NCBI GenBank assembly: GCA_002492075.1
Contig: DKXD01000186.1
Coordinates: 1 to 20,630 of the forward strand
DNA from: Ruminococcaceae bacterium UBA7135
Lineage (GTDB): Bacteria > Bacillota > Clostridia > Oscillospirales > Ruminococcaceae
Length of the DNA stretch: 20,630 nt
Reading direction: 5' to 3'
In this document: in pieces, positions 1-7,583 of the stretch
How the letters are laid out: every line of letters starts with the position of its first letter
How positions within the stretch are numbered: position 1 is the first letter of the stretch
Program-made: the position numbers and the translations under genes
Notes under the pieces: model-generated
Database searches by the model: none
The model's input: the letters and a program-made list of their open reading frames with translations, nothing else
What the model was told of the DNA's origin: nothing

Positions 1-138
1 AAAAATAAAGTATTATTTTGTAAAATTTACCTATATTTATTTCACAAAACGGAAGATAATAACGTTTACTGTAAATAAAAGATCAACATATTTTAGGTAA
101 ATTACTCTAGAGATAACTTAAGCACACGTTTCCCTAAT
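1..138. other. AT-rich non-coding edge region with small palindromes
   Basis: No credible gene is seen here. The stretch is very AT-rich and holds three small palindromes: GTAAAATTTAC at 20-30, TTTACTGTAAA at 65-75 and GTAAATTAC at 97-105. The segments 24-33 and 94-103 are also perfect 10-bp inverted copies of each other. This could be the regulatory region of a gene beyond the left edge, but no promoter can be placed with confidence. Confidence 0.4.
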
Positions 139-172
139 AAAAAGACACCGCCTGCATTTAATGCAGACGGTG
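139..172 (-). terminator. Intrinsic terminator after the small acidic membrane protein gene
   Basis: Read on the minus strand, a stem pairs 161-172 with 146-157 (11 pairs, one C-A mismatch at 151/167) around a 3-nt loop, followed at once by a T-rich tail (complement of 139-145, TCTTTTT). This is the classic rho-independent layout. It lies about 28 bases after the stop codon of the gene at 200-529 and closes the leftward transcription block. Confidence 0.85.
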
Positions 173-199
173 CCGTAATATAACGTTGACCTATAAATA

Positions 200-529
200 T
201 CACATTTCTTCGTTGGCATCCTCGTTAAGCGTTTCAGAGGAGAAAATGTCGTTATTCGAGAAAGGGGACTTTGCCTCGGGAATAGCCGCATCCTCATCAT
301 CGCTCTTATCGACACCCTCAACGGGCTTTGTAAACGCAGACTCGTCCTCCACTTCCATATCCTCATCGAAATCGAAATCCCAATCGTCATCAATGTTATC
401 GTTATCCCAATCGTCGTAGTAGTTTTCCTCGTTTTCCTTGTCGATCTTCTTCTTTGTGATATAGGTAGCCGCCGCGATACCGCCCGCAACAGCCATTGCA
501 CCGATCATCAAAACACCAAAAGCCTTCAT
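200..529 (-). CDS. Small membrane-anchored acidic protein, function unknown
   Basis: I do not recognise this 109-residue protein. Residues about 4-23 form one hydrophobic, Ala/Gly-rich helix, followed by a Lys cluster (KKK at 26-28). By the positive-inside rule this places the rest in the cytoplasm. Residues about 31-65 are extremely acidic and rich in Asp with interspersed Trp, Phe and Tyr (for example DDWDFDFDEDMEVEDE); the C-terminal third is polar and probably disordered. An AAGGAGG ribosome binding site lies 9 bases upstream of the ATG. The gene has its own near-consensus promoter (578-606) and intrinsic terminator (139-172), so it is a genuine single-gene unit. It could be a membrane-tethered polyacidic binding or scaffold protein, but no function can be assigned from sequence. 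The hydrophobic helix could instead be an uncleaved signal sequence. Confidence 0.8.
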   Translation of the reverse strand: MKAFGVLMIGAMAVAGGIAAATYITKKKIDKENEENYYDDWDNDNIDDDWDFDFDEDMEVEDESAFTKPVEGVDKSDDEDAAIPEAKSPFSNNDIFSSETLNEDANEEM

Positions 530-577
530 AGACTATTCCTCCTTAAAACTTGGGCAAATGAAACTGCCTTTTAAAAT

Positions 578-606
578 ATTATACACCCTCTGCCAAAAAA
601 ATGCAA
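578..606 (-). promoter_or_regulatory. Sigma-A promoter of the small acidic membrane protein gene
   Basis: On the minus strand, -35 TTGCAT (601-606) is separated by exactly 17 bases from a perfect -10 TATAAT (578-583). Transcription would start near 571, giving a leader of about 40 bases with an AAGGAGG ribosome binding site. It lies in the 114-base gap after rsmE, so the small gene need not depend on the upstream operon. Confidence 0.85.
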
Positions 607-643
607 GTACCCTCTCAATTTTTGGTGATTTTGTACAAACAAA

Positions 644-1381
644 TCACATGTTTCCTGTGACATTCATCAAAACCGAAAGAGCGGCAACAGGCGCAGTCTC
701 ACAACGGAGAATACGTTTGCCCAGCGACACGACGGCAAATCCCAGCGCTTGAAGTTCTTCCGCTTCGCTCTGCTCGAAGCCGCCCTCGCTGCCAATAACA
801 ATATCCACATTCCTTTTGAACTCCGTCACCGCGTTTTTCAGCGGAGTTTCGGAGCACTCATAAAACATTATGCCCGTGTTTTCGGGAGAAATAAGCGTTT
901 TCATTTTAGAAAATTTTACCGTTTCTCCAACGGTGGGAACAATTCCTCTGCCGCATTGCTTTGCCGCTTCATACGCGATTTTTTGCCACCGAGCCGTCTT
1001 TTTAAAAAGCGTCTTTTCATCGGGACGCGAAACGCAGCGCTTTGTGATTATGGGAACTATCTCGCACGCGCCGCACTCAACGGCTTTTTGCACGATAAAG
1101 TCCATTTTATCGCTTTTGGGCATAGCCTGAAACAGCCGCACATGAATACTCGGCTCCGCTTGATTGGGCGACCTTTCCACTATCTCAAACTCACAGCGGT
1201 CTCCGTCGGAAGAAAGCAGCTTCGCCAATATATCTGTGCCGCGCCCGTCGCACAGAACCGCGATATCGCCCGCTCTCATCCGCAAAACAGACGTAATGTG
1301 TTTCACGTCCTCGCCTGTTATCACTGCCGTGGTTTCTGCGATATTTTCCGTAAAAAAACGCGGATATCTCCACCGCTCCAA
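644..1381 (-). CDS. rsmE: 16S rRNA (uracil(1498)-N3)-methyltransferase RsmE
   Basis: SPOUT-class methyltransferase that methylates N3 of U1498 in 16S rRNA in the 30S subunit (family knowledge). Visible features: an N-terminal PUA-like part beginning YPRFF, the segment QKAVECGACEIVPIITKRC at about 99-116, and the SAM-binding trefoil-knot motifs GSEGGF (197-202) and LGKRILRCETAPVAAL (220-235). I chose the TTG at 1381 because it gives 245 residues, the usual family length, places the PRFF block near the N terminus as in homologues, and has AAAGAGGG about 10 bases upstream. A GTG at 1453 is in frame, would overlap the recG stop by 10 bases and would add 24 residues without family resemblance. It is the last gene of the leftward string after recG. 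No terminator is evident before the next promoter. Confidence 0.93.
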   Translation of the reverse strand: MERWRYPRFFTENIAETTAVITGEDVKHITSVLRMRAGDIAVLCDGRGTDILAKLLSSDGDRCEFEIVERSPNQAEPSIHVRLFQAMPKSDKMDFIVQKAVECGACEIVPIITKRCVSRPDEKTLFKKTARWQKIAYEAAKQCGRGIVPTVGETVKFSKMKTLISPENTGIMFYECSETPLKNAVTEFKRNVDIVIGSEGGFEQSEAEELQALGFAVVSLGKRILRCETAPVAALSVLMNVTGNM

Positions 1382-1443
1382 TATAATTTCGCCCTCTTTC
1401 GTTTGATAATTAGGTGTGCAGCGCGTAAAAATGTCGACCGTCG

Positions 1444-3468
1444 TCAATTCCACCCGAACTCTCCCACGTTTCCGAACAGCCGCCGGACATTGGCTTTTAA
1501 GCCCTCATGACCGCGCCGCGCCAGCTTGGGATCGGTTTTCAGCAGCTCCTCCGCGAGACGCTCCACTTCTCCGAGTATCTCCGCGTCGTCCGCGAGATTG
1601 GCTCCCCTCATCGGCGGCAAGCCGCTCTGCTCGCGCCCGAAAAAGTTGCCGGGTCCGCGCAGCCGAAGGTCGGTATCCGCTATCTTGTAGCCGTCGATCG
1701 TGGACTTCATGGCCTCCATTCGCGCACGGGTGTACTCAGATTTATTGTCCGTCATCAGTATACAGAAGCTCTCGTCCTTACCGCGCCCCACGCGCCCGCG
1801 AAGCTGATGCAGCTGCGACAGCCCAAACTGCTCGGCGTTTTCGACAAGCATAACAACGGCGTTCGGCACGTCTATTCCGACCTCGATCACCGTTGTGGAA
1901 ATAAGCAGCTTCAGCTTGTTATCGTGCAAATCGTTCATCACCGCGTCCTTATCCGCCTGCTTCATCTTGCCGTAAAGAAGCCCAGTGGGGATATTGGCGA
2001 ACTCATTGGAAGTCAGCTTGTTGTAATATTCTATGGCGCTTTTCTTGTCGCTCGTATCGTTTTCGTTTATCTCAACACGCGGACACACGATAAACGCCTG
2101 TTTTCCCGCCGCGATATACTTCTTGATGAAGTTGTATACGCGTGTGCGAAAGCTTGAATCCACCGCGTAAGTCTTCACAGGGATACGTCCTTTGGGCATT
2201 TCGTTTATAACGGATACGTCCAAGTCCCCATACATTATGAGCGCGAGCGTCCGCGGTATCGGGGTTGCCGACATTGCGAGAATATGCGGCGCTTCTCCTT
2301 TTTCTGCGAGAGCCGAACGCTGACCCACACCGAAACGGTGCTGTTCGTCGACTATTACCAGCCCGAGGTTCTTAACGTTGACGCTCTTTTGAATAAGTGC
2401 GTGAGTTCCTATCAGCACATCTATCTCGCCATTTTCGGCAGCCTTGTGAACTTTTTTCTTTTCCGCCGCCGTCATGCTCCCCGATATCAAGGCAAGCCTT
2501 ATCCCAAGCGGTTCGAGAAAGCCCCGAAACGTATCGGAATGCTGCCGCGCCAACACCTCTGTGGGTGCCATTACAAGCGTCGCGAAACCGTTATGCGCCG
2601 CGAAATACGCCGCCGCGGCAGCGACCATGGTCTTGCCCGACCCAACGTCGCCTTGTATCAGTCTATTCATAGGATAAGGGCGCTTCATATCGCCGATACA
2701 GTCGCTCACGGCGTTCAACTGCGCATTGGTTGCCGTGAATGGCAGCGAATTGTAAAACTTATCCATATCTACGTCCGCCATGACCGCCCCCGAAAGCGTC
2801 CGACCGCGGTTTTTCATCTGCGAAAGTCCCAGCTTCAGCGTCAGCAGCTCCTCGAAAACCAGCCGTTTCCTCGCCTGCTCGTACTCATCACGGCTTTTCG
2901 GGAAATGTATCTTCCGCATAGCCTCATCGGCTTCCATAAGCGAGTATCTTGATATTATTTCGGGTGGGAGAGTTTCCGCGCGCTTGACGATATTAAGCGC
3001 GTTTTTCATATCCTTGCTTACGGAGGCATTGGAAAGCCCCTTGGTAAGCGGATATTTCGGCATAAGACCGCCCTCTCCGACAGGTACGAACTGCGGCGAG
3101 GAGATTTCCAAGCCAAACGAATCGCCCGTTATTTTTCCCACAAAAACGTATTCTTTATTAAGTTGCAATAGGTCGAACGTGTATTTCGAGTTGAAGAACA
3201 CGGCGGTCATCTCGCTTAAACCGTCTGTCAGCAGCGCCCTGAACACCAAAACGCGCCCGCCGTAATTCGACGGATAATTCTTACGGGAAACCACAGCGCG
3301 GATAACGCAAACCTCGCCAATTTCGGCTTCACCGATATTGCGCGGCTCGGTGAAATCCACATAGCCGCGCGGGTAGTATTCGGTAAGGCGCTCAACCGTA
3401 TCAATGCCGAGCTTCCTATAGAGCGCCGCTTTCTTGTCGCCGACGCCTTTCAGATCAATAATGTTCAT
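1444..3468 (-). CDS. recG: ATP-dependent DNA helicase RecG
   Basis: Superfamily 2 branch-migration helicase that remodels stalled replication forks and Holliday junctions. The 674 residues match the full family length. Domains in order: N-terminal helical/wedge OB region (about 1-160), helicase domain with Walker A GDVGSGKT (273-280), motif II DEQH (374-377), motif III MSATPIPRT (399-407), motif VI HQLRGRVGRG (554-563), then the RecG-specific TRG region DLRLRGPGNFFGREQSGLP (600-618). The ATG lies one base after the upstream fakA stop, and its ribosome binding site (GGAG) lies within the last fakA codons, so translation is probably coupled. fakA-recG adjacency is common in Firmicutes (yloV and recG are close together in Bacillus). 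Nothing is missing or broken. Confidence 0.97.
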   Translation of the reverse strand: MNIIDLKGVGDKKAALYRKLGIDTVERLTEYYPRGYVDFTEPRNIGEAEIGEVCVIRAVVSRKNYPSNYGGRVLVFRALLTDGLSEMTAVFFNSKYTFDLLQLNKEYVFVGKITGDSFGLEISSPQFVPVGEGGLMPKYPLTKGLSNASVSKDMKNALNIVKRAETLPPEIISRYSLMEADEAMRKIHFPKSRDEYEQARKRLVFEELLTLKLGLSQMKNRGRTLSGAVMADVDMDKFYNSLPFTATNAQLNAVSDCIGDMKRPYPMNRLIQGDVGSGKTMVAAAAAYFAAHNGFATLVMAPTEVLARQHSDTFRGFLEPLGIRLALISGSMTAAEKKKVHKAAENGEIDVLIGTHALIQKSVNVKNLGLVIVDEQHRFGVGQRSALAEKGEAPHILAMSATPIPRTLALIMYGDLDVSVINEMPKGRIPVKTYAVDSSFRTRVYNFIKKYIAAGKQAFIVCPRVEINENDTSDKKSAIEYYNKLTSNEFANIPTGLLYGKMKQADKDAVMNDLHDNKLKLLISTTVIEVGIDVPNAVVMLVENAEQFGLSQLHQLRGRVGRGKDESFCILMTDNKSEYTRARMEAMKSTIDGYKIADTDLRLRGPGNFFGREQSGLPPMRGANLADDAEILGEVERLAEELLKTDPKLARRGHEGLKANVRRLFGNVGEFGWN

Positions 3469-3469
3469 A

Positions 3470-5128
3470 TTACTCCACAGAAATGATGTAATAATATACG
3501 GGCTGTCCGCCGTTTAGCAGCGATATCTCAACGTCCGAAGAAACCTTGGAGCGCAGATATTCGTAAGCGGCGGCAGCGTTCTCGTCCGCCACGTCCGAGC
3601 CGTACATCACGGTGATATACGAGGACGAGGAAGTCATAAGCCGTTTCGTGAGCTTTACAAGCGCCTTTTCAAGGCTCTTTTCGGTAAACACGATCTTTCC
3701 GTTATCCATTGCGAGGATATCGCCCTGCTTTATCTTGTGCCCGTCGTATTCGCTGTCGCGGACCGCAAACGTTATCTGTCCGCTGCCCACGCGGTCTATG
3801 GCTTCGGTCATAGCGGCGCGGTTCGCCTTGAACTCGCCGTCGGGATCGTAGTTCATCATCGCCGTAACGCCCTGCGGAATAGTGCGCGTCTGCAAAACAC
3901 AAACGTTTCTGTCGGTGAGCTTCGCCGCCTGCTCGGACGCCATAATGATATTTTTGTTGTTCGGGAGCACAAAAACGTTCCGCGCGGGCGTTTGCTCGAT
4001 AGCTTCAAGCAAGTCCTCGGTGGATGGGTTCATGGTCTGACCGCCGCATACCACCTGATCCGCGCCGAGGTCTTTAAAGAGCGCTTCTATACCCGCGCCC
4101 GCGGCTACCGCAACAAATCCCGTTTCCTTGGTTATCGCCGCCGGTGCTTTTCTGTTCTTTTGCGCCGCCACGTCCGCCTTGATGACGTTGTTGTTGGCTT
4201 TGCGCATATTCTCAACGGTCACGTTGTCAAGCTCGCCGAACTTCAAGCCCTCTTCGATAGCCTTTCCGGGGTGGTTGGTGTGAACGTGCACCTTGATTAT
4301 GCCGTCGTCGTCCACAACGGAGGCGTTGTCGCCGATCGTTTCAAGATACGCGCAAAGAGCCGCTGTATCGCGTGATGTGCTGTCCTTCTGTACGATAAAT
4401 TCCGCGTTATAGGCATACTTCGGGGGCTGCTCCGCCGCCGCGGCAGCAGCGGGAGTTTGCGGCTTCAGCTCGTCCTCGGCGGAAATTATCGCACCGCCCG
4501 ACAAAACCGCGTACATTCCCTCAAGAATCACGATATATCCCATACCGCCCGCGTCCACAACGCCCGCTTTTTTCAGCGCGGGGAGCAGTTCGGGGGTCTT
4601 TTCGAGAGATTTTTTCGCCTCTTTGATATATTCCTCTATAAACTGCGCGGCGGAAATTCCCGCCTTCGCAAGCTTCTCGGTGTTTTCCCACGCCTCGCGC
4701 GACACGGTAAGTATCGTGCCCTCAGTGGGCTTCATAACCGATTTATATGCGGCGTCAACTCCTATCTTCAGCGACGCGGACAAATCCTCAGCGCTTGCGG
4801 TCTCCTTGCCCGAAAGACCCTTTGAAAGTCCTCTGAACAGCAGCGACAGAATAACGCCCGAGTTTCCGCGCGCGCCGCGCAGCATAGCGGAAGCCGCCTT
4901 TTTTGTGACCTCGCCCACAGTAGCGCCGTCGGGAACGTTTAAAAGCTCCGCCAGCGCGTTCTTTATCGTCATCGACATATTCGTTCCCGTATCGCCGTCG
5001 GGCACGGGGAATACGTTCAGCTCGTCAACTTCCCGTCTGTTGTTGTAAATGTTGTTTGCTCCCGAAATGAACGCGTCACGCAGGAGCTTTCCCGAAATCG
5101 TCATCTTCCAAATATCCCTTTCCGTCAT
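3470..5128 (-). CDS. fakA: DAK2-domain fatty acid kinase catalytic subunit FakA-like (YloV family)
   Basis: FakA phosphorylates fatty acids presented by a FakB (DegV) protein, feeding exogenous fatty acids into phospholipid synthesis (family knowledge). Visible: the DAK2 nucleotide-binding domain, about residues 10-210, with NVFPVPDGDTGTNMSM (38-53; metal-binding Asp cluster), GARGNSGVILS (85-95) and VDAGGMGYIVILEGMY (191-206); an Ala/Pro-rich linker (about 223-237); a middle domain with KVHVHTNHPGKA (279-290); and a C-terminal DegV-like part with CGGQTMNPSTEDLL (361-374). The 552 residues are full length. The ATG at 5128 overlaps the asp23 stop (ATGA), implying coupling. An in-frame ATG at 5104 (MTISGKLL) fits homologue N termini well and has GGAAAGGG upstream, so it may be the true start. 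No FakB partner lies in this window. Confidence 0.92.
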   Translation of the reverse strand: MTERDIWKMTISGKLLRDAFISGANNIYNNRREVDELNVFPVPDGDTGTNMSMTIKNALAELLNVPDGATVGEVTKKAASAMLRGARGNSGVILSLLFRGLSKGLSGKETASAEDLSASLKIGVDAAYKSVMKPTEGTILTVSREAWENTEKLAKAGISAAQFIEEYIKEAKKSLEKTPELLPALKKAGVVDAGGMGYIVILEGMYAVLSGGAIISAEDELKPQTPAAAAAAEQPPKYAYNAEFIVQKDSTSRDTAALCAYLETIGDNASVVDDDGIIKVHVHTNHPGKAIEEGLKFGELDNVTVENMRKANNNVIKADVAAQKNRKAPAAITKETGFVAVAAGAGIEALFKDLGADQVVCGGQTMNPSTEDLLEAIEQTPARNVFVLPNNKNIIMASEQAAKLTDRNVCVLQTRTIPQGVTAMMNYDPDGEFKANRAAMTEAIDRVGSGQITFAVRDSEYDGHKIKQGDILAMDNGKIVFTEKSLEKALVKLTKRLMTSSSSYITVMYGSDVADENAAAAYEYLRSKVSSDVEISLLNGGQPVYYYIISVE

Positions 5129-5481
5129 ACTCTTATAGAATCAACATAAACGTGAACTTTTTCCACGGTTATCCCTGTGCTCTGCTCTATCGTGTAGCCT
5201 ACCTTATTTATAATAGAGCGTATCACGGCGTCCATATTCACGCCGTACATCAGCGAGATATGCAGATCCACCAGCAGTCTGTCCTTCAAGAACCGTACCT
5301 TTACGCCGCGCCGCCGCTCGTGCTTCTTGCCGTTAGGCAAAACGTTTCGCAACGTTTCTTTCACTCCCGTAACGTTCATTGAAATGACGCCAAAGCATTT
5401 TGCCACGGTGTTTCCGATAAGCTCGGTGAAATAATCGGGCGAGATAGATATCTTGCCGACGTGGTTTTGCAGTGTTACCAT
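5125..5481 (-). CDS. Asp23/Gls24 (YloU) family protein
   Basis: A 118-residue Asp23/Gls24-domain protein covering essentially the whole sequence, with the typical alternating pattern around GKISISPDYFTELIGNTVAKCFGV, then VRFLKDRLLVDLHISLMYGVNM and a C-terminal VEKVHVYVDSIRV. Family members occur as alkaline-shock or envelope-associated proteins, and a YloU-type member commonly precedes fakA/yloV in Firmicutes; the molecular role is not settled. The ATG at 5481 is chosen because AAAAGGAGGG precedes it and because upstream in-frame sequence translates the repeat element at 5496-5606, not conserved protein. Its stop overlaps the fakA start by four bases. Proximity to fakA suggests a shared membrane or lipid-related role, which is inference. 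Confidence 0.9.
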   Translation of the reverse strand: MVTLQNHVGKISISPDYFTELIGNTVAKCFGVISMNVTGVKETLRNVLPNGKKHERRRGVKVRFLKDRLLVDLHISLMYGVNMDAVIRSIINKVGYTIEQSTGITVEKVHVYVDSIRV

Positions 5482-5495
5482 AAGCCCTCCTTTTA

Positions 5496-5606
5496 ATGTA
5501 CAATGTACAATGTATAATTTACAATTTTGGTGCGGCGCTTTGCGCCGCTTTATTTTAAATATGCGCACAGAGTGCGCTCCTTAATTGTCCATTGTCAATT
5601 GTTCAT
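5496..5606. repeat. MITE-like inverted-repeat element with heptad arrays and two hairpins
   Basis: The ends (5496-5519 and 5583-5606) are imperfect 24-bp inverted repeats with 19 of 24 positions matching. Each end is built of 7-base units: TGTACAA-like at 5497-5524 (four units) and the inverted form, TTGTNCA-like, at 5585-5605 (three units). Between them lie two perfect hairpins: GCGGCGC-TTT-GCGCCGC (5532-5548) and GCGCAC-AGA-GTGCGC (5563-5577). The element fills the ispE-asp23 gap. Its right end encodes the last residues and stop of IspE, and its left end abuts the asp23 ribosome binding site. No transposase is encoded, so any mobility would depend on an enzyme supplied elsewhere. Confidence 0.65.
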
Positions 5607-6414
5607 CGACAATTATTATCCCTCTTGACATCGGCTTGCAGACCGCCGTAAAACATTCGGGGAACTGCCGTGCCGCCGTCTTTGCCGTTTCCTCGTCCGA
5701 AAACGCGCCGAACACCGCCGAACCGCTTCCCGTAAGCTCCGCGCCGTCCGCGCCAAGCTCCGTCAGCCTTTCGGCGATGGCGTTCAGCCTGTCGTTTTGG
5801 TATATCGCTCGGAACACGTTGTAGTACTCTCCCGCTCGGCGCTCTCTGCGCGGAACGGATGATCTGTCGTAATCCGCGTAAGCGGATTTGGTATCGCACC
5901 CGAAATCGGGCTTCACTATCAAAAAGCAAACCGCGGGATAGGGCTGCTCGGCGCTCATTACCTCGCCGATACCTCGACAAAGCTTTGTGCCGCCTACCAT
6001 ACAAAACGGTACGTCCGCGCCGATCTGCGCCGCCAATTTCAAAAGCGTTTCCTCGTCAAACGGCTGCCCCGAAAGCTCGTTCAGCCCGACAAGAACCGCC
6101 GCCGCGTCCGCGCTGCCGCCGCCCAGACCCGCACCGTGCGGGATACGCTTGTCGATGTTTATTTTTGCGCCGCCGCTCTCTCCCAAAAGCGCGAAAAAGC
6201 GCTCCGCCGCTTTAAAGCAGATATTCTCCTCGTTCTTGGGAACCGTTGGGTCGGAACAGTCTGCCGTTATCCCCGAATTTGTAAGCTCCACAGTCACGAT
6301 ATCCGAAAGATCCACGCTCTGCATAACGGTTTCCAACAAATGGTAGCCGTCATCGCGCTTGCCCGTAATATCCAGAAACAAATTTATTTTCGCGTGAGCT
6401 ATAAGAGTTATCAT
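5581..6414 (-). CDS. ispE: 4-diphosphocytidyl-2-C-methyl-D-erythritol kinase IspE
   Basis: GHMP kinase of the methylerythritol phosphate (MEP) pathway that phosphorylates CDP-methylerythritol at the 2-position with ATP. Visible motifs: HAKINLFLDITGKRDDGYH (7-25), with the likely catalytic Lys9; the GHMP ATP loop PHGAGLGGGSADAA (92-105); GADVPF (132-137), with the likely catalytic Asp; and the C-terminal LTGSGSAVFG (227-236). The ATG overlaps the aminotransferase stop (ATGA), with GAGGAA upstream. The core ends around residue 269. The final eight residues, DEQLTMDN, and the stop codon lie inside the repeat element at 5496-5606, so the natural C terminus appears to have been replaced or extended by it. 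Length (277) is otherwise normal, and activity should be unaffected because the added tail lies beyond the conserved core. Confidence 0.96.
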   Translation of the reverse strand: MITLIAHAKINLFLDITGKRDDGYHLLETVMQSVDLSDIVTVELTNSGITADCSDPTVPKNEENICFKAAERFFALLGESGGAKINIDKRIPHGAGLGGGSADAAAVLVGLNELSGQPFDEETLLKLAAQIGADVPFCMVGGTKLCRGIGEVMSAEQPYPAVCFLIVKPDFGCDTKSAYADYDRSSVPRRERRAGEYYNVFRAIYQNDRLNAIAERLTELGADGAELTGSGSAVFGAFSDEETAKTAARQFPECFTAVCKPMSRGIIIVDEQLTMDN

Positions 6415-7583
6415 TTCTTATGTTCCTCAAGAAATTCGCGTATTCTGTCCAGAGCGGTGGTAAGATGCGCTATCGAATATGCGTAGGAAACGCGCACATA
6501 GCCCTCGCCGCTTGCCCCGAACGCAGAACCCGGAACAACGGCTATCTTCTTCTCGTTTATCAGCTTTTCGCAGAACTCCATGCTTGCCATTCCGGTGGAC
6601 TTTATACAAGGGAACACATAGAATGCACCCTCCGGCTCGAAGCAGGGAAGCCCCATATCGTTGAACTCTTTAACGACAAGCCGCCGCCGCATATCGTACT
6701 CCTCGACCATGTGCTTTACGTCGCTGTCGCATTTTTCCATAGCCGCTATCGCCGCATATTGGCTTACAGTCGGACTTGACATAATGCAGTATTGGTGGAG
6801 CTTCAGCATTTGCTTGATTATCGGCTGCGGTCCCGCGACATACCCAAGCCGCCAGCCCGTCATGGCATACGCCTTTGAAAAACCGTTTATCACAAGCGTG
6901 CGCTCTTTCATTCCGTCTATCTGCGCTATCGAAACGTGCTTTTCGCCGTTGTAGGTCATTTCCGCGTATATCTCATCGCTTGCCACAACGATATTCGTAT
7001 CGCGGAGGACTTCCGCTATCGCTTCCAGATCCTCGCGACGCATTACCGCTCCTGTGGGGTTGTTCGGGTATGGGAGTATCAGCAGCTTTGTGCGCGGCGT
7101 TATCTTTTCTTTGAGTGCCGCAGCCGTAAGTCTGAAGTTGTCCTCTACCCTTGTGACGATCGGCACAGCCGTGCCGCCCATCATTGTGGTGATCGGCGAG
7201 TAGCAAACGAAGCTCGGTTCGGGAACCAACACCTCGTCGCCCGGCTCTATCATCGCGCGTATCGCAAGGTCTATAGCCTCCGAGCCGCCCACCGTTATGA
7301 TAACCTCGCTGCCCGGGTCATATTCCGTATTTATAAAGTCTTTCAGATAATTGCAGACCGTTTTTCTAAGCTCGATAAGCCCGGCATTCGCCGTGTAAGC
7401 GGTTTTTCCCTTTTCAAGTATGTTTATCGCCTCTTTGCGGGCAGCCCAAGGCGTTTTAAAGTCCGGCTCGCCGACAGAAAGCGAGATAACGCCCTCAACC
7501 CGCTGCGCGATATCGAAAAACCTGCGTATTCCCGAAGGCTGAATGTCGCTTATCTTCTTCGGGATCAACCTTTCGTAGTCCAT
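6411..7583 (-). CDS. Class I/II PLP-dependent aminotransferase (aspartate/alanine aminotransferase-like)
   Basis: Fold-type I aminotransferase moving an amino group between an amino acid and a 2-oxo acid in the cytoplasm; the exact substrate cannot be read from sequence. Visible in the 390-residue form: substrate-loop SVGEPDF (36-42), PNNPTG with Asn174, Asp203 and Tyr206 in SDEIYAEMTY, the PLP lysine in NGFSKAYAMTGWRLGY (Lys237), and a carboxylate-binding Arg364 in GYVRVSYA. The ATG at 7583 shares one base with the lrp stop (TGATG); a GTG one codon earlier is also possible. Its stop overlaps the ispE start. Coupling to an Lrp-type regulator is common for amino-acid transaminases and suggests control by an amino-acid ligand, which is inference. 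A role in aspartate, alanine or aromatic amino acid metabolism is equally plausible. Confidence 0.94.
   Translation of the reverse strand: MDYERLIPKKISDIQPSGIRRFFDIAQRVEGVISLSVGEPDFKTPWAARKEAINILEKGKTAYTANAGLIELRKTVCNYLKDFINTEYDPGSEVIITVGGSEAIDLAIRAMIEPGDEVLVPEPSFVCYSPITTMMGGTAVPIVTRVEDNFRLTAAALKEKITPRTKLLILPYPNNPTGAVMRREDLEAIAEVLRDTNIVVASDEIYAEMTYNGEKHVSIAQIDGMKERTLVINGFSKAYAMTGWRLGYVAGPQPIIKQMLKLHQYCIMSSPTVSQYAAIAAMEKCDSDVKHMVEEYDMRRRLVVKEFNDMGLPCFEPEGAFYVFPCIKSTGMASMEFCEKLINEKKIAVVPGSAFGASGEGYVRVSYAYSIAHLTTALDRIREFLEEHKK

Noticed and set aside
749..1510. Open frame of 253 codons on the plus strand opposite rsmE
   Set aside because: Antisense to a clear RsmE; the product is rich in Arg/Phe/His with no family pattern and no ribosome binding site.
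5482..5568. 29-residue N-terminal extension of the Asp23-family protein
   Set aside because: It translates the left end of the repeat element; AAAAGGAGGG before the ATG at 5481 marks the real start.
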